Assembly: GCA_036850595.1 (NCBI GenBank)
Contig: CM072152.1
Coordinates: forward strand, 17,249,207-17,313,206
DNA length: 64,000 nucleotides
Direction: 5' to 3'
Origin: Rhyacichthys aspro
Lineage: Eukaryota; Chordata; Actinopteri; Gobiiformes; Rhyacichthyidae
Positions 1-23,135 of this stretch are shown here, in pieces. Every line of letters starts with the position of its first letter. Position 1 is the first letter of the stretch. The notes beneath the pieces are model-generated. The model worked only from the letters and a program-made list of their open reading frames with translations, did not search any database and was not told the origin of the DNA. The position numbers and the translations under genes are program-made.

Positions 1-959
1 AGAGGCCGCTAGCTTTCATTAATTCTGGCAACATTCCTGTAGTGTTGTCAGGCTCTTTTATTAGTATTAGCTTTGCCTGCAGGCTGTCATTATTCCTCCA
101 TTCAGAGCTCCAAGTCTTCCCATGGCTGTTTGAGAATAGCAAACCACAAACAACTTAATAATCAATAAAGTAAAGTGAGTATAATGAACTAATTGTTAAA
201 ATGAGCCAAACAGCAAACAAACTACCGCATGCATTATGATGAAAACTCAATTTTCTTTTTCCACAAACATCACAAGATAATCAGCCGTAGATTTGGAGGT
301 TTTTTATTTTGAGTCTGATTCTTAAGTGATACATGTGACCATTAAATAAACAACAACAGCTCATGCCAAGACTTATCCTCTGTGCAAATTGTATTGGAGA
401 GTTGTTTTGTTAAGCTATTGCTATCTACTTTTTGGGTCATGTGTAATCTTGTAATAGAGAAAAAAACGCATTCATACTTTTGTTCTACACAACCAACAAG
501 TTTCCATCACACACAGTATATTCAGTACCTTGTTTTGTGTTGCATCTGATGTACAGATTGTCAAGTCTATGCAGATTTGCTACTTTTCTCAAGAGAAAGA
601 AAGTGATGTTCATTTGGGAGACCTTGTGTAGGCCTACAGGCTGAGAAAATCATTCAGAAGTGAGTAATAAAACAGCAATTCACATGTTTATTTATATTCA
701 AACGGGTATGCCTATTGCGTGTTGAATGTGGTCCAAGATAAATGAAGTGACAAAAAGACATGCAGTTCCTCTTGTCAAATATCCCATATGTCAACCGCTG
801 CTTTAATCCTAACCCAGCTCACGGGGCAGATTCATTGCAGCAATCATCCTAATAACAGTAAATCCACAATAATTGACAGGGCAAAATTACCTGCTTTTGA
901 CAGAGTCTTTTAAAATGGACTGAGATGAGCCAGTGTTCTCTCTTTTTTTTCTTCTTTAA

Positions 960-1145
960 AGAAATGAGAAGCAGATTGACGGCTGGAGCAGGCATTAACT
1001 CCTGGCTCTGGTCTGGCTACTGAAACAGTGGTGCTCCTCGCTGCCTAGTTTGATCCGAGTCTGTTGACAGGGCCGGCCTGTAACTGCCCCAGAGGTTGTC
1101 ATGACTGACTGAAGCTCCCTGGACTCATCTGAGAGAGCATTAGTT
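960..1145. promoter_or_regulatory. Candidate conserved non-coding element 1
   Basis: This is a compositionally balanced, non-repetitive patch in AT-rich surroundings with no sustained coding frame. The call is from appearance only; alignment to other fish upstream of stx18 would decide. Confidence 0.2.
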
Positions 1146-1914
1146 AAAATGTCATTCTGCTCACTTTTTGGTTTGAGCTTAGCACCAATCTTCAGTAAAA
1201 ATCTGTACGAATAAATTGCTTTGACACATATTTTGAACTATTTGTTTCTAGATATTTTTATTTATTGGTTGTTAGAATAAATAATGTTAAAAAAGAATGC
1301 ATTTTGATGACCAACTTTGTGCCTTGCCTTAAATTCAGCACTGTTTGACGTACTTACGCTTATTCCATCAAGTTAGTGTTGTTTATTGTGGTCATCTGGG
1401 CATGATTTGTTCGCAGCAATAAAAGCAATTTGGAGAGAAGTTGTTGTTTGTTTTTTAATGGGAACGTTATCCACTATGGAAGCATGAAATTTTATGTAAT
1501 TTTTCCACAGAGAACTCCAAAACAATACCTCAGCATGAGATAATGGCTCTGAATAACACATACACACACTTTGATCCTAATTCTTTGTTTATTCTTGTTT
1601 GGAGCAGAGATGGATGGGGAGCCAAAATCAGTACTTTAGAAGAGAAAGGACTCGAGGTATAACAGAAGTTGTCATCTAAATTATCAGCAACATATGTTGT
1701 GAAAATAGTACTTAAGGCAAATTTCCACAATGTACACCCACTAAATGACTAAAGTTGTCCCAAACTACCTCTATGATAAAATCTCAGACAAAAAGACACA
1801 GGATGAACAAAACTAATTCTTATAAATAACACAATAATGAGAGTGTGTTTCAGGAAAATGAAGAACCTATTTTTGTAACAGAACCAATGTTACTAGTTTC
1901 TGCCCTCCTCAAAA

Positions 1915-2115
1915 GTTCCAGATCTGTGCAGATCAAACAGACGTCAGGCGGCGCAAGGACAGCCTCAGTCAAAACAGAACCTGATCTTGGGGGCAATTAC
2001 CATGTGTTTGCTTAATCCTCAGAACGTGCTGTCAAAAGCCAGGGTCAGTGGCGCTGTTTAACTTTCTCTGTTTAGTCGAGGTGAGAAAAAGCATTATTGG
2101 GCCATTAGGACTGAG
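1915..2115. promoter_or_regulatory. Candidate conserved non-coding element 2
   Basis: A complex, non-repetitive patch with balanced base composition, CAATTA and CATTA cores and no coding frame, about 140 bases before the homeodomain-motif-rich element at 2250. The two may belong to one regulatory block. The call is from appearance only. Confidence 0.25.
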
Positions 2116-2249
2116 GTGTTGAGAAGTGGTCTCAGAATTAAGTCAAAAAGGAATAATACACGTCCCATTGTGTTGTTTGAGGTATAAATTTGTCTGATAA
2201 TAAATCTCTATATGTTCTCAGTTCTGTACTTTTCTGAACTTCTTTTAGG

Positions 2250-2715
2250 GCTTTTTTGTTGAAAGAATCTTTGTTACTGACACTCTTTCTCCATTTGTCA
2301 TTGTTGACCCGCCGGCAGTTCTCTCCCAGTGATTCTGTTACCTGTTTGTTACCTCAGCGTCAATTAAAGCCATTTGAAACCTCAACCACCCACAGGCTGC
2401 CTGCACCGTACAATTACAGTGGCGTGAGACCTGGGTTTTGCTCTGCACTAATTCCACACCGTATTTTAAATGACAGTATCAAGGGCCCCTGAGGCGTGTG
2501 TGAATGACTTTATTAGATGGCTGAGGATTTATAATTACCTGAGAAAAGTAATTGCAACTAATTCCACCCGGCCCTCGGGATATTACAACTTAGACACGCA
2601 GCCAGCAGCTCAAGTGTTATTACAGCTCGAAAGCCGTGAATACAAGCAATTAGATGAGAAATTTAAAAGGAAAATAATGACAAGTGGGATAGGAACATAC
2701 AAGCCTCAGTGAGAG
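2250..2715. promoter_or_regulatory. Candidate enhancer rich in homeodomain core sites
   Basis: About 460 bases of non-repetitive sequence contain at least six ATTA/TAAT-type homeodomain cores, for example near 2361, 2411, 2449, 2531, 2548, 2557 and 2646. Two open frames overlap here (2256-2492 and 2470-2712), but neither resembles a protein family and neither has matching splice sites, so openness is probably incidental. Density of homeodomain cores plus position in a desert suggests a developmental enhancer. This is inference from composition; conservation was not measured. Confidence 0.35.
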
Positions 2716-4419
2716 GAACTTAATATTTGATGTGCGACAAGTTGTTAATGTCATATATTAAATTGTATTGCAGATTACCATGACTTTCACTGATCTGATG
2801 GAAGAGAAACAGGTCTCAAGCCTATGAACCTGATAATAAAAGTTTGTTTTCCAAATCACTTTATAGAGTCACATCTAAATGAGGTGTCTGTATTGTCAGT
2901 GGAGTGAGCTCTGTTTTCTTCTGTCCTTTTTTCTTGTGTGCTGTTTCTTTTTGCTTGTGTCCCTCTGACACACATACAACATATTGTGGCTGTAGTGAGT
3001 GACCCGGGGGATGAGAGGCGACCTCATGCTGACAGGATGTCAGGTCTCTGTGGGAGACAGCTAACTAGTGGGAGCATCAAAGAACGGCTAAATCAGCTCC
3101 CTTCAACTCAGCAGCGTTCCTCCAAGGTGCACATGACACTGTGCTTTGTAGTCTCACTGGAAAAAATGAGGAATTTTGAATATTGTGTGTATCTCGTGTG
3201 GAGTCTAAACCCCTCATTTCCATCATATAAATGCTCAATTTCTCATACAATTACATTTTGTGCATGTATTGCTCATGTAACAATGCCCATGCAGCTGCCT
3301 TCACTTTGTATTTCCCTCTTGGCTCTTTTTATTACTTTGGCAGCAGTAACGCAGTAACCGCTATGCCTAAAAAAATCTCATATAGCACTCAGCACACACA
3401 GGCCCTGTGCATTTACACACTCCAGTAAAAGCTGTTATACAGAGGAAAGGCGAATATAACCAGACATTTATTTGGTGACAACTTCGATCACTGGGCCTTT
3501 CTTTTACATTCATATAAATGGGTGTCATAAATGCCAAATGGAAGTCGTGAAAAAGGACAGAACTTTCTTATTGCAGGCAATAACACCCATAGAGACCTCT
3601 TCAGAATAAAACGTGTTAAATGAGATGCTGATTATTACTACATTCAAGGGAAAGACAAAACAAAAATAAATCAAAAAGACATGCCAGATGAAAAGAAGTC
3701 AAAATTACTTTTTCAAGAACAAGAAGTTAAATTGTCCTACAATGAGCTTTTATTCAATATTCACTCAGTCAATATGAACATGACCCAGCAGCTACAAGAC
3801 AGTAACCGGTTTGTCACATTTTATAACATTTTGTTAGAGTGAAAATAGTTTCACTGTTGTTTCCTTCGTTTTAAAAACAGTCAAATATTTCATCACAGTG
3901 GATCTGACTTTTACTTTTACCTAAAATATTGCAAAAATGGGGGAGATGTTACTAACAATTGTAGCTGAGGTGGGTCAGGTGACACTGAGAAAGGAAGAAT
4001 AATCTAATAATAACAATTGCCATCAATGATTTGTTAAGATCAGTCTTGTGTTAATGATAATTGTTTGCATTTTCAGACTCATCCATTGAACAGGTAGCAG
4101 TAAGTCCCTCCCCTTTCCATCTCTCACAAAGCCCTAGTGTAACTGTATGTAGGTAAACATTGACTTTAATCTTACAAAGTAGGTTTTTCCCCTTCACATT
4201 TCATAGCTTCACCATTGTATCCAAGCCATTCTCATTCATCAGAAAGTTACCCCCCCCCTTCACCGACTCCCCTGCCAAGTCCGTCACACACCCAAACAGG
4301 ACCTGCTTTGACTGCCACTTAATTACACACCGTTTTACTCTGTCGTTTACCAGTCAAAGGGAGGGGCCGGCTGGGGGTATGGGTGTATGAAGGAGAGGCT
4401 GAGGGGTCGAAGGGGCCCC

Positions 4420-4625
4420 CGCGCACCTCTCTATCAATGTCAGCTGCCCCCACAAAGGCCCTCATGACAAGGGATGAGTAGTTCCAATGCCGTGGCGCTG
4501 CCTGCCGCTCAAAGTCACCCCATTCCTAATTGCCCTCAGAGATGGCAGATAATGGAGGCCTTTGAAGTGAAAATGACCCCTAATGAGAGAGAGAGGGACA
4601 GAGAGGAAGAGCACAGAAAAAGTGT
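4420..4625. promoter_or_regulatory. Candidate conserved non-coding element 3
   Basis: A complex patch containing CCTAATTGCC and CCCTAATGAG, flanked by a short GA-rich run. Short ORFs occur on both strands, without family resemblance. The call is from appearance only. Confidence 0.25.
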
Positions 4626-7600
4626 GGGGACTGGATATAAACTTTATGATGTGATTGAAAGAATAAGCGATATAAAATAGGATCATCATGAAATTAAGTT
4701 GAAGGGGCCACCATTGTGCTGCGCAATGTCACCGACTGGGCTCATGGGAGTTTGAGGAGACGAGAGTGTGAGACGGACGCTCAGCAGGGGTCCGGTCCAT
4801 CCATCTTTAAACGGTGTTGCCAGCTCACCCCCCCTGCCCAAAAAACTGTTCCTTCCACTAACTCTGTCTTTTTTCTTTCTTTTATTCTTGGTCCCTGTCT
4901 CTGGTCCCCTCCCTTGTTTCTCTTACGGTCCGACAGACTCCGGGACAATAGCACAGCCTCTTGGTCTGGCATCACACAACATGCCTGAGATTCCTCCCAC
5001 TGTCTTACATACTTTCACATGACGCCAAGGAAACTCTGATTTGCATACAAAGCAAGTGTTTTTTTTTTTACTGCATGCTCCCATTGTGATGCTCTGTGGT
5101 ACTGTCTCTTGATTCCTTTGCTTTGTTATTGTGATGAAGAGTCAGCAGGATGGAACTTTAATTGACTCTCCAGTTCTCCGGTTTCTCTGAAATGAATACA
5201 GCCAAAGCTAATAAAGGTGCCTTTAGTTACACAGTCTCTATGGACTGATAAGGAAAATGCTAATGTTAATGCTAATAATTGTTTTATTTAAACAGGGTCA
5301 ACAAATTAGTGAAAATCAGAAGCAGCCTTGGGCTTGCAGGAGTTTTTGGAATGAAGAGTGATTTTTATGTGAGAAGCAAAAAATGCACTCAGACATAGTC
5401 ATATCACCCACATAGAAATCTTGCGTATGTAACTTTCCAGGATCTATGCCCAAAGGTCTGAAGAGACAGATGCTGCTAAAAACAAACATAGGTTACTTTT
5501 ACTTTTAAGTGGCACAACCTGATATTCTTTTGGCTGTTCCTCTCTCAGATGCCATTTACCTAGGCTAGGGACCTCTCCTGCTTTTCTTTAAATGAAAAAA
5601 ACAAAAAAACTGGTATTTTTTTCTTACGCAAAATACAATACACCAATCAGAAGTTTAGAGCTTACCATAAACTTTTAGCTCCAACTTTACGGCAGGACAC
5701 CAGTTTTCTCCGTCTCATTAAACATTGTGTGAATGAATTGCCGATATTGATCCCCAGTTCATGTTGCATTCCTTTTCTCCATTTATGTTTTTCTTTTTTG
5801 CGGTGTGTTAAGACATATTCTGTGTTGAATATACACTTTCTATTATTTATCTACAATCCTTGATAATGAAGCCTAGATGATGTCTTAAGGACTCCTTTTT
5901 GCACAGATGATTAAATTGTGGTGTGAAAAAGCATCATATTCATTCTATGCTCTTTTAAAAACCACCAGTATTTATTATGAACATAGAGACATTAAATATA
6001 AAATGGTTGTGTATTTTCGTCACTGGTTCTTCATTGTGGCAGTTTGGGCATTACTAGACTGACATGAACCTCTAATATAGTTCAGGATGGGACAGTTCTG
6101 CAACCCAGCCCTTTTTACACCATAAAAGCACAAGCACTTAACTAATGAACAGATAGTTTAGTGTAATCTGTTGTTATCAGTCCTCATCAGCCATTGTGCT
6201 ACTCCCCTTTTCCGTGCACAGCTTGTGTTTTTGCTCAGGGCTGCCATTTCAAAGGAGGCCCTCGTTTGACTGACAAAAACCAGAGTTAGTAGAGCCTTTT
6301 GAATGACAATATGTTAAAGGGTCTGCTGGTATTTACTGCTCAAGAGGTCGAGTGTATTAAACCCAGAGAGTAATTGTTGTTGTGTTTGCCTTTACTAATT
6401 GGCTGGAAGGTATTAAGACTGATACAATTCAAAGGGAAAACACAGATCACAGAGGAGGAGGAAAAAAGAAAAAAAAGGAGTGGAAACTGCAGATTAAATA
6501 TGCACGCTCTGTTTGCGCTCTGAAGGATGATGAGAACATAAGGACTGAAGAGACATGCCAGACAGTGACATGTGGGCAAAGAGTGTTTATTCAAAGTGAA
6601 TTTTACTATTTGTGTTCCCTCATGATGAAGGAGGTCATGACCCACTTTGTGTATGACTTTGTAAAGATTGTGTACAATTATAACTATCTACATAACACAT
6701 ATTAATCCAGCATGTCCTTCACAGAAACCTCAGCCATTGCCACTCTAAAATTTGAATTAGTGGAAATGAGCAGTGGGTTTTGTCTAACCAAGGGGTACTT
6801 GTCTACTTAGTAATCAGCACAAGCAGTGCAGAGACTTGGCCTATAGTCCCAACCACAATTTCTTCCTCTGCAGTGGTGGAGCACAAGGAGGAATAACACA
6901 AGACTTAGAGAATTTTGCTGGACGAGCAGAAAAGTAGCCATTTCTGTGATGTGTTGTGAGAAGCAGGACGCACTGTATATTTGTAAGTGTGTGGGCACAC
7001 GTGTGCACGTCTGAGTAAGTGTCGCCAGCAGACCAAAGGCATGTAGCAGTTCATTTTTTGCTGACAAGAGCCGCGGCAGAAACAGAGACGCTACTCATCA
7101 ACTTTTAGGTCAGAGGGAGCACAAATTGAGTGTGTGACACAGAACTGAAAGGGAGACTGGAGAAGGGGAAGGGGGGACTGAAATCAATGCAAAAGCCAAA
7201 ATGCCGACTCTCAGATGGTCATGGTTGAAACCGGTATTCACAGTGAATTTCCGGCCACAGTGCCATGCCTAAGTCCCCTTGATTATTTTCTGGTTCAGGG
7301 GTTGTTGCGTTTCAAAGTCTGCTCTCTGCCCGCGTCTGCTTTTCAGTCTTGTTGAGGGGCCTGTATTCCAGAAAAGAAACGCTGAGACAACCTTAAGCCA
7401 AATTAAAAGTGACGATCAATCACACACAGTTCTCAGTCTTTCACTGGGGTGTGGTGTGAGCCGAGCTGCTCAAGCGTCTAACCTGTGACATGGAGCGGCC
7501 TGATTTTTAAGTATACTTGTGTAATGAAAAGTTAAATTTACAGTGAGAGTGGGAAATTCTGTACACTTCAAAAGCACAGCGCCATGAAGCTCAGTTGCTT

Positions 7601-8239
7601 CAACAGTGACTGGGCTTTTGTCCGTTGTGATGATGCTTCAGTGAAAATGCACAATCATCTACTGTTGGATGAGGAAACACCTTCATTAAAGAATATGATG
7701 AGTTTTTTAAACTGAATTCAGATTAGGTATTCACAAGACCCAACTGGCAGACATTAGTAAAGAATTGGATTATATAATTGTGTCATCTAAAAAAAGACTT
7801 TTCACACATGACAGCAAGTCCAAAAGAGAGTGTAACAAGCCAAAATTTGACTAAAAACTTAGTACTTATTACTTAATTTAGAACTTTAGTTATTTCTATT
7901 GACAATCAATAAAAGAGTGACAGTGGTGGTCACAGCACACCTATGGGCCCAATAGTTCTCATAAGACTTGAGAGGCCAGAGAGAAAAAGCTTATTCATTT
8001 ATTCTCTCTTCAATGCTTGGGGGCTGCAGGGGCCTGGAGTGTAATACAACAGGATGATTGCTATTTTTTTCTAAAATAAAAATGGTCTCTTAAAAGTGCT
8101 GGCATTAAGGTCTGAGTTGTGTTTAAAAAATGTTGGAAATTGTGTCTTGATGCTTTCGAATAAACCAAAAATCTTAAAGTGTTAGTAATTTGTGACTCCA
8201 AGTGATTCTTTATCATTAATTTAATTTATTGCCTGAATG

Positions 8240-8440
8240 TCATTCTAATGCCTGGTTTGGAGCATATGATGCTCCTCACATAATTTGGGAAGCTTTTTAA
8301 TAAGCATCTCATGGGCTGAACTCATGCTGGACTTGAAAAGGGGAAAAAGCCTTGGATGCAGGATGAGTATCTGTTTCACATAGTCCTTGTCACTGTTCAC
8401 TATGTTTCCCTCTTCTTGCTCTGCGTTCTGAGACATGAAA
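8240..8440. promoter_or_regulatory. Candidate conserved non-coding element 4
   Basis: A non-repetitive patch with clustered CAT/ATG-rich motifs and TAATAAGC-type AT-rich cores, and no coding signature. The call is from appearance only. Confidence 0.2.
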
Positions 8441-10419
8441 GAGCGAACCTCATAATAAAATGGAATAAACCATCCTCCAAGGTTGAATTATTGTAATTAC
8501 GTGTAATTGAGTGTTTGGCGGCAAAACCATTTCCTCTTCAGATCCCGCATGTACTTTTTGAAAATCACCATCACTTTGTTCTTTGGCCCCAGCCACCGAT
8601 TGACCTTCTCCAGTTGCAGTCTTCTGGTGAATGGCTGTGACATGAGACAGAGTGGGACCGAGGGGGTGGCAGGCTGGTGAGGAGAGGGAGCGCTGCATGC
8701 TCACTTGTCACAAGAAGAGTTACTCTCCACTAGTCCCATATGGTTTCAGTCTTCTGCTGGGCTCTATACTCTCTTTTCCCCTTTTTCCTTATGCCTATTT
8801 ATAAGTACACTCTCTTTGTCTTGGCCTTGGCCAAGCTTGAGGTTAAGAATGGGAGAAACCGCTAAGACACAAATTAGTTCATGTTTCATTTCAGTGTCTC
8901 TGAGGAGCTTGGTTTGAACATGTCTTTACAGAAGACATGGCGGAGGATGCATAATAGCGACTATTGTTTATGGCCAGGCTGGTCAGCCAACAGGCTCTCA
9001 GTAAAAGTACAAGTTTAATTGACCTCAACTGGGCACTTGCCTGCAAGAGTTTGACTTTTGGACAATAAGGCTCTTACAGAACTAGTCTGAGAAGAAAATT
9101 GCTGTAGATTCCACATTACCAACGGTATACCACCATTGAAAAGTTTCTGCCTGACCCTGCTGACGCCCAAATTATTTCAAACTATATTTTCATTATTGCA
9201 GCTGTCCACTAAAGATGAGGCAATGGGTTTGTGCATTACTTCCTATGTAAATAGTTCCATCTTCTCTCTCAAAGGCCATTGTGTCAAAGTGAATATGTTC
9301 AACTGTGTCAGCTGAGTAATGTCATCATTGGGCAAGTGCCCAGAGGAATCTGCTCAGTGACATATCGACACACCCAACAAACTTGTGTGACGTGAAGAAA
9401 AGATTCAAATAAAGCCATGATGGGCATCTCACTGACTTCCACAGCGTTATCCTATTTGTGTATTGGTACATATTTCTGAAGTAACACAATGTCACTCAGA
9501 TCTAACCAAAGGGTTTTTCCCAAAGTTGATGATTCCCTCTGGGTAAGCTTTTAAATCTGTGCAATTCAAAGAAAATACACTGAAGGTGAAGGGGAAAACA
9601 ACAAACAGGCTTCAAAATAAAAAAAGAACTGTCTTGCAAAGCTTATTGATTAATGACAGGGTTCATTTACTGATTTAAAACAAGTGTCATACAAAGCCTT
9701 TGAGTTGCTGCTGCAGCTAGATGTCATTTTACATTGCTCATAAAAGGCCTTTAGGTACTGGACCTGTGCTTTTTTTGCGAAAAGCCCTTGCCACTAGTTA
9801 AGTAGCTTTAAACTAGGACAAACCTAGTCAGTATGTCAGCTGCAGGCACACAGTTGGCAAATGAATATAGACCATGCAGACCTATATAAAGAGGGTTGCA
9901 CTGACCAATGCAGACTAGAAGCTCTATTGCAAGTAAACGTGGCTACACAAACTATCAGCCCCAATTTTATGTTAATGACGCACTGGTTTACATCAAATGC
10001 TTGACTTAAAATTTAGATTACAATAAGTAGCATTACTCAGGGTTCACTGAAAAGGTAATTACTTGAGCCAATAAACAGTAAAGAGATAATTACGTAGGTT
10101 TGACCTTTTGAGATGAAGCAAAACATCACTTTGATCTTTAGAATAAAACTTTCCGTAAGTTAAAATGGAGAGATGGTAATTCTAGTACTCATAGTCGATT
10201 TGTCAGTGGGTATGGTGCACTCCTCCCTGATTACATGGACCTGAGCTGAAAAGTAAGTTGCGATTGGGACTGTCAGGTTGCCATTTACTTATGATTGGCT
10301 GATGAAAGGTATAATTTGGGACTGCCAAGACAGCAACTTCAAACGCTTCCAATGCCATATTAGAGTGGAATGTTAAAGCTGTCCAGGCAAAAAATGATTC
10401 AATTTTCTACTGGCTTTAA

Positions 10420-11110
10420 TTACAAAGAGGATCCCCTTTCATTGGCGGGGCAATTGCTGTCCATTTCTGAGGACCATTGTGGAAAATGATCAGGTCATGC
10501 ATATCCAGAAAGTTTAAATCTGGACTGTCTTAGTGGCTATGTGATGATTATATCATATTTTAGCAGATGGCAACATGCAACCAAAAGACACATTTTTGGT
10601 AAAGCTAAAGGAAAACAATACAAAGCTTAAAGCTGAAATAATGGTCACAGTTATGTTGTAATCCAACTCTAAAAGAAGTCTTTATAAAGAGCTTTGTTTG
10701 TGCTCGTGGTGAAGACAGAATAAAATAAGTGGGTAAAGCCCAATTTATTTTGTAACCATGTCTTTTGAGAAAGTTTCCCTTTCTTGGCTGCCTGCATGCC
10801 AAAAAAATAAAAGCATAAATTGTGGTTAATTCCTGGAGCGACGACATTATGCCTGCAGCCTATTGGTAATGGGCAATGCCCTTTCAAATCTAAATAAAGT
10901 TAAGCATTTGTAGCAGCGAGTGCATTATGGAAAATCCAATTTGTGATTGCAACATCTGTACTTAACCTATGGCTAGCTCTTTGTCAGTCCAAAGAGCTGA
11001 GCTGCCTGCATTTTCCATGATTAGTTTTCCAGGAAACTTACATGTAGTACATGACCTCGCATGCAGTGCTTATGATTCATATGCAAAAACAGGTTCCTTG
11101 TCATTATAGC
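10420..11110. promoter_or_regulatory. Candidate conserved non-coding element cluster 5
   Basis: Two dense patches (about 10420-10515 and 10930-11110) are separated by AT-rich sequence. The first carries CATTGGCGGGGCAATTG and CCATTGTGG (SOX-like ATTGT core). The second carries a POU-like ATATGCAAA at about 11079. No coding frame of substance is present. Motif calls are weak on their own; alignment is needed. Confidence 0.25.
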
Positions 11111-11839
11111 AGTACAAAAGAATTAACATCTAAATATTCACAGACATGCAAGCCCATGCAAGGAATATTGACTGAAGATGTGAGGCAGACATAGTGTACA
11201 TGCAAAAGCATTGGCCTTTTGCTCTCATGTACACAAATTCAAATGAAACATGTCATGCACGTTATACAACATGAAACATTATTGGTTAAATCATTTAGTT
11301 GACAGTAAAGCTGAAGCAAACAAATAATATCTTGAAGCAAGTAAATAATATCTTGTCAAAAATCCATTAAACTAGTTGAAACCTTTAAGTATTTAGTAAA
11401 AAATTCCCACCCTGCCAAGATCCTGTCAGACCATGTCACTGCTGAGGGACATGAAGAAATGGATTTTTACGCATGTGCGCTGTGTCCAGAGGCTTATTTG
11501 TAAGTCCTAAGGGTGTGGCAGGTAAATGTCCACCTCAAAGGACATAGATCCCTCCCTTGTAATTGCTCCCCATTAGATTAAACTACATTACATTCCTTCA
11601 GACTGTTTCAAGTGTCAACTGCCAGAAGACACTTAAGTGGCATCAAAGGGGATGCTGCTATCTCATCTAGACCAGTCATGGCTGCTGAGGATCATGTAAT
11701 TAGACTTAAGGCTGGATGAAGTTGTAATTAGAAGTAGTCAGAACATTCAACTAATTTAAATGTATTGTTTTAAAAGTATATATCATGCCAATCCATTACA
11801 AAAAACGTGTTTAAAAAAAACATCTTATCAGAGCCAGGA

Positions 11840-12080
11840 CCATTCTAACGAGTCAGATTAAGGATGCATCCTCAGGCAAAGCACAGATAAGGGCCTTTGA
11901 TAGAATTAAGCCTAATGTCAAGCAGCCAGTAGATGATTCCAGTGAAGATAAAGTGGCAGCCCAAGACTGACAGGTTTGATAATAGTCCAAACAAAGAGAA
12001 AGTGGAGATTAAGGGGTTCCTTTTCAGCCGGTTAAGTGAACTGCCCAGAGGACACTCTGAAACATGGCTCATCTGTCAGA
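11840..12080. promoter_or_regulatory. Candidate conserved non-coding element 6
   Basis: This patch contains AGATTAAGG (twice, near 11855 and 12005) and AGATAAGG (GATA-like) motifs in non-repetitive sequence. An ORF on each strand overlaps here without family resemblance. The call is by appearance. Confidence 0.25.
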
Positions 12081-13984
12081 GGGAGGGCAGGGGTGTGGCG
12101 GTGGCCAGGAACATCACTGACACTTCATCCACAGACTGATAGTGTGTAGGAAGTAGGAATGCTAAAACAATGAATGCATGTTTCAGTGTACAGCATCCCA
12201 TTTAAATGTATTCTACTTACAATAAGGAGTGAACGGTAATTAATAAAAATAAATGAAAACAACTTTGTAGAATATAATAGAGAAAGGAACAAACCATAAG
12301 TGGCTAAACTACTATGGTCAATTTAATTCCAGTTACAGTTTTCTTTTTTTTCCCCCTTAAATCTTTTTGATCACTCTCTAAACTCAGCAAATTAATGAGA
12401 AATGTTGATGAGGGGTAAACGCTGAGGAGGCAGAAAAGCTGAGACAGTCACAGCTCTGAGGTCAAGCGCTACAGTCTGGCACAGCACTAACAAAGGAAAT
12501 GAGCAAACCACACAGCAAATAACAGACATTTATTCAACGCCATGGGCCCCCACTTCTTACATCTGGGTGCCAACCTCAGTCATTTACAAATATACAGATC
12601 TGTGGGGAATATAACTCTCACAAATTACTGTATTTGTCTAGACACAACATTTTTAACTTTGAGTCAGTGTGACCACATTTCATTTTCACAGATATGAATG
12701 CTTTGAATACAGTCAAAGTCTACGAATCTGTCTATGAACCGATCAGCTACACTGGATGTCATATAAAAATGTTTTAGTATTATTATTTCTTCCTTATGTA
12801 ATTATTATTGGAACATATTACACATTACACTTTTTTTTTTATTTTGCACATTAAAGTGAAATAAATTATATACTATAATATAAAGTAAATATTAATTTGT
12901 TTTATAGAGTTTTTAAGTATCTCTTTTTTGGAAGAGCAATACTTGAGGTGCAGTAATATTTCAGCTCAAGATGTTGAATATGTAGCTACAGAAAAACTGA
13001 AGTAAAACACTGTCATTGTCACTCATGGAACTTGGCCAAATAAATTAGTACAGTTTACTATTAGTTGTTCATTGAGAATGTGAAAGGGCTCAGTAAGTTT
13101 AAGTGGTGCAGCTTTTGCATTGGTTAAGATTTAAAAGAGTGCATTTCTAAGATAAAAAATGTAGGCTACCATAAGAAGAATAAATCACATCACATGATAA
13201 TTTCACACAGGTAACACTGACATAAACAAAATTTTAAATCCATAGTAATCTAATGTAGTTGTTTTTCATTGTGTCTATCATGTAATAGCTTTCGCTTGCA
13301 TTTATAGCACTGTCTCTTGTCTCCGTAGTACAGACATTAACATCTCCAGTGACACAGAAGGCGGAGAGGTAGAGCAGGGAGCTGGGAGCTGGGTAACACA
13401 GGCAGCGGCAGCAGTGATCATCAAGATAGTTCAACTGCACAGACACTCACTCAGGTACTGAAAGTGTTTGTGTGTTATGTACCACAAATCTAATCACATA
13501 GATTAGTGGAACATGGAGTGTTTCATTTCTGACTGAAAGTGCACTATTTACTTTTCATTTGTTGTGCTGCCGTTTTTTTCTTGGTCACAACTAATAGCAG
13601 ATTAAAAACAGATTAATTAGTGAATAACTAATTGCTGTATTTAAAAAAAAGTTATTAGATATTAGATATTTCTCAAATTATGTCAGGGTTTATCACTGCG
13701 TGGTGTCTATATTGTTTGAGTGGTAGTCCTTGCTCTGGAAACAAAGAAATAATAAAATATTGTAACCATTTTAATATTTCAGATGCTATATTTATTGACA
13801 TGAACTGTTTTGGACACCAATCTTCCTCAAGTTATACACACCTGTTTTGACAACTTTTCCTTGTCTTAAATAAGCTGCTTTTTGCCATTTGAGTTCTTCT
13901 CATTAATTTGCCACCAGATTTTCCTAGACACAACATTTAGCCTGTCTAGTGTCTAAAAATGAAAAGTGTTGGGCTTTGGTAACG

Positions 13985-14055
13985 TCTTTATTTTATTTTA
14001 TGTTATTTTATTTGATTTGCTTTACTTAGCTTTTCTTTGCTTTTCATTTCATTTT
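13985..14055. repeat. Low-complexity T-rich (TTTTA)n-like tract
   Basis: An imperfect run of TTTTA, TTTGC and TTTCATT units lies immediately upstream of the stx18 promoter. Length polymorphism is likely. Confidence 0.6.
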
Positions 14056-14075
14056 AATCCAAGCGTCGCATGATT

Positions 14076-14139
14076 ATGACGTTTCCACTGGTGACGTGTC
14101 GGTTTGTTTACAGCCGTGCAGCAGCATAGCAGCACAGAC
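14076..14139 (+). promoter_or_regulatory. stx18 proximal promoter / 5' UTR with two TGACGT sites
   Basis: Between the T-rich tract and the stx18 ATG at 14140 are two TGACGT half-sites, at about 14077 and 14092. The second reads TGACGTGT, close to the ATF6/XBP1 unfolded-protein-response element core TGACGTG. The first is a CREB/ATF half-site. Stx18 is an ER SNARE, so ER-stress input would be sensible, but function is inferred. The transcription start is not determined. Confidence 0.4.

Positions 14140-23135
<8,996 letters not shown>

Larger units (their letters stand above)
1..14075. other. Gene desert upstream of stx18
   Basis: I find no exon with coding character in these 14 kb. The open frames are short, overlap on both strands and match no family I recognise. 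The sequence alternates between AT-rich filler and denser, less repetitive patches that resemble conserved non-coding elements (listed separately). In human, STX18 lies near MSX1, a developmental homeobox gene, so a regulatory landscape for such a neighbour would fit, but no msx exon is inside the window. The last 90 bases (about 13985-14055) are a low-complexity TTTTA-rich run. Confidence 0.6.

Noticed and set aside
2938..3357. 139-codon plus-strand open frame in the desert
   Set aside because: Starts at a non-ATG codon, low-complexity hydrophobic stretches, no family resemblance, and no splice or promoter context.
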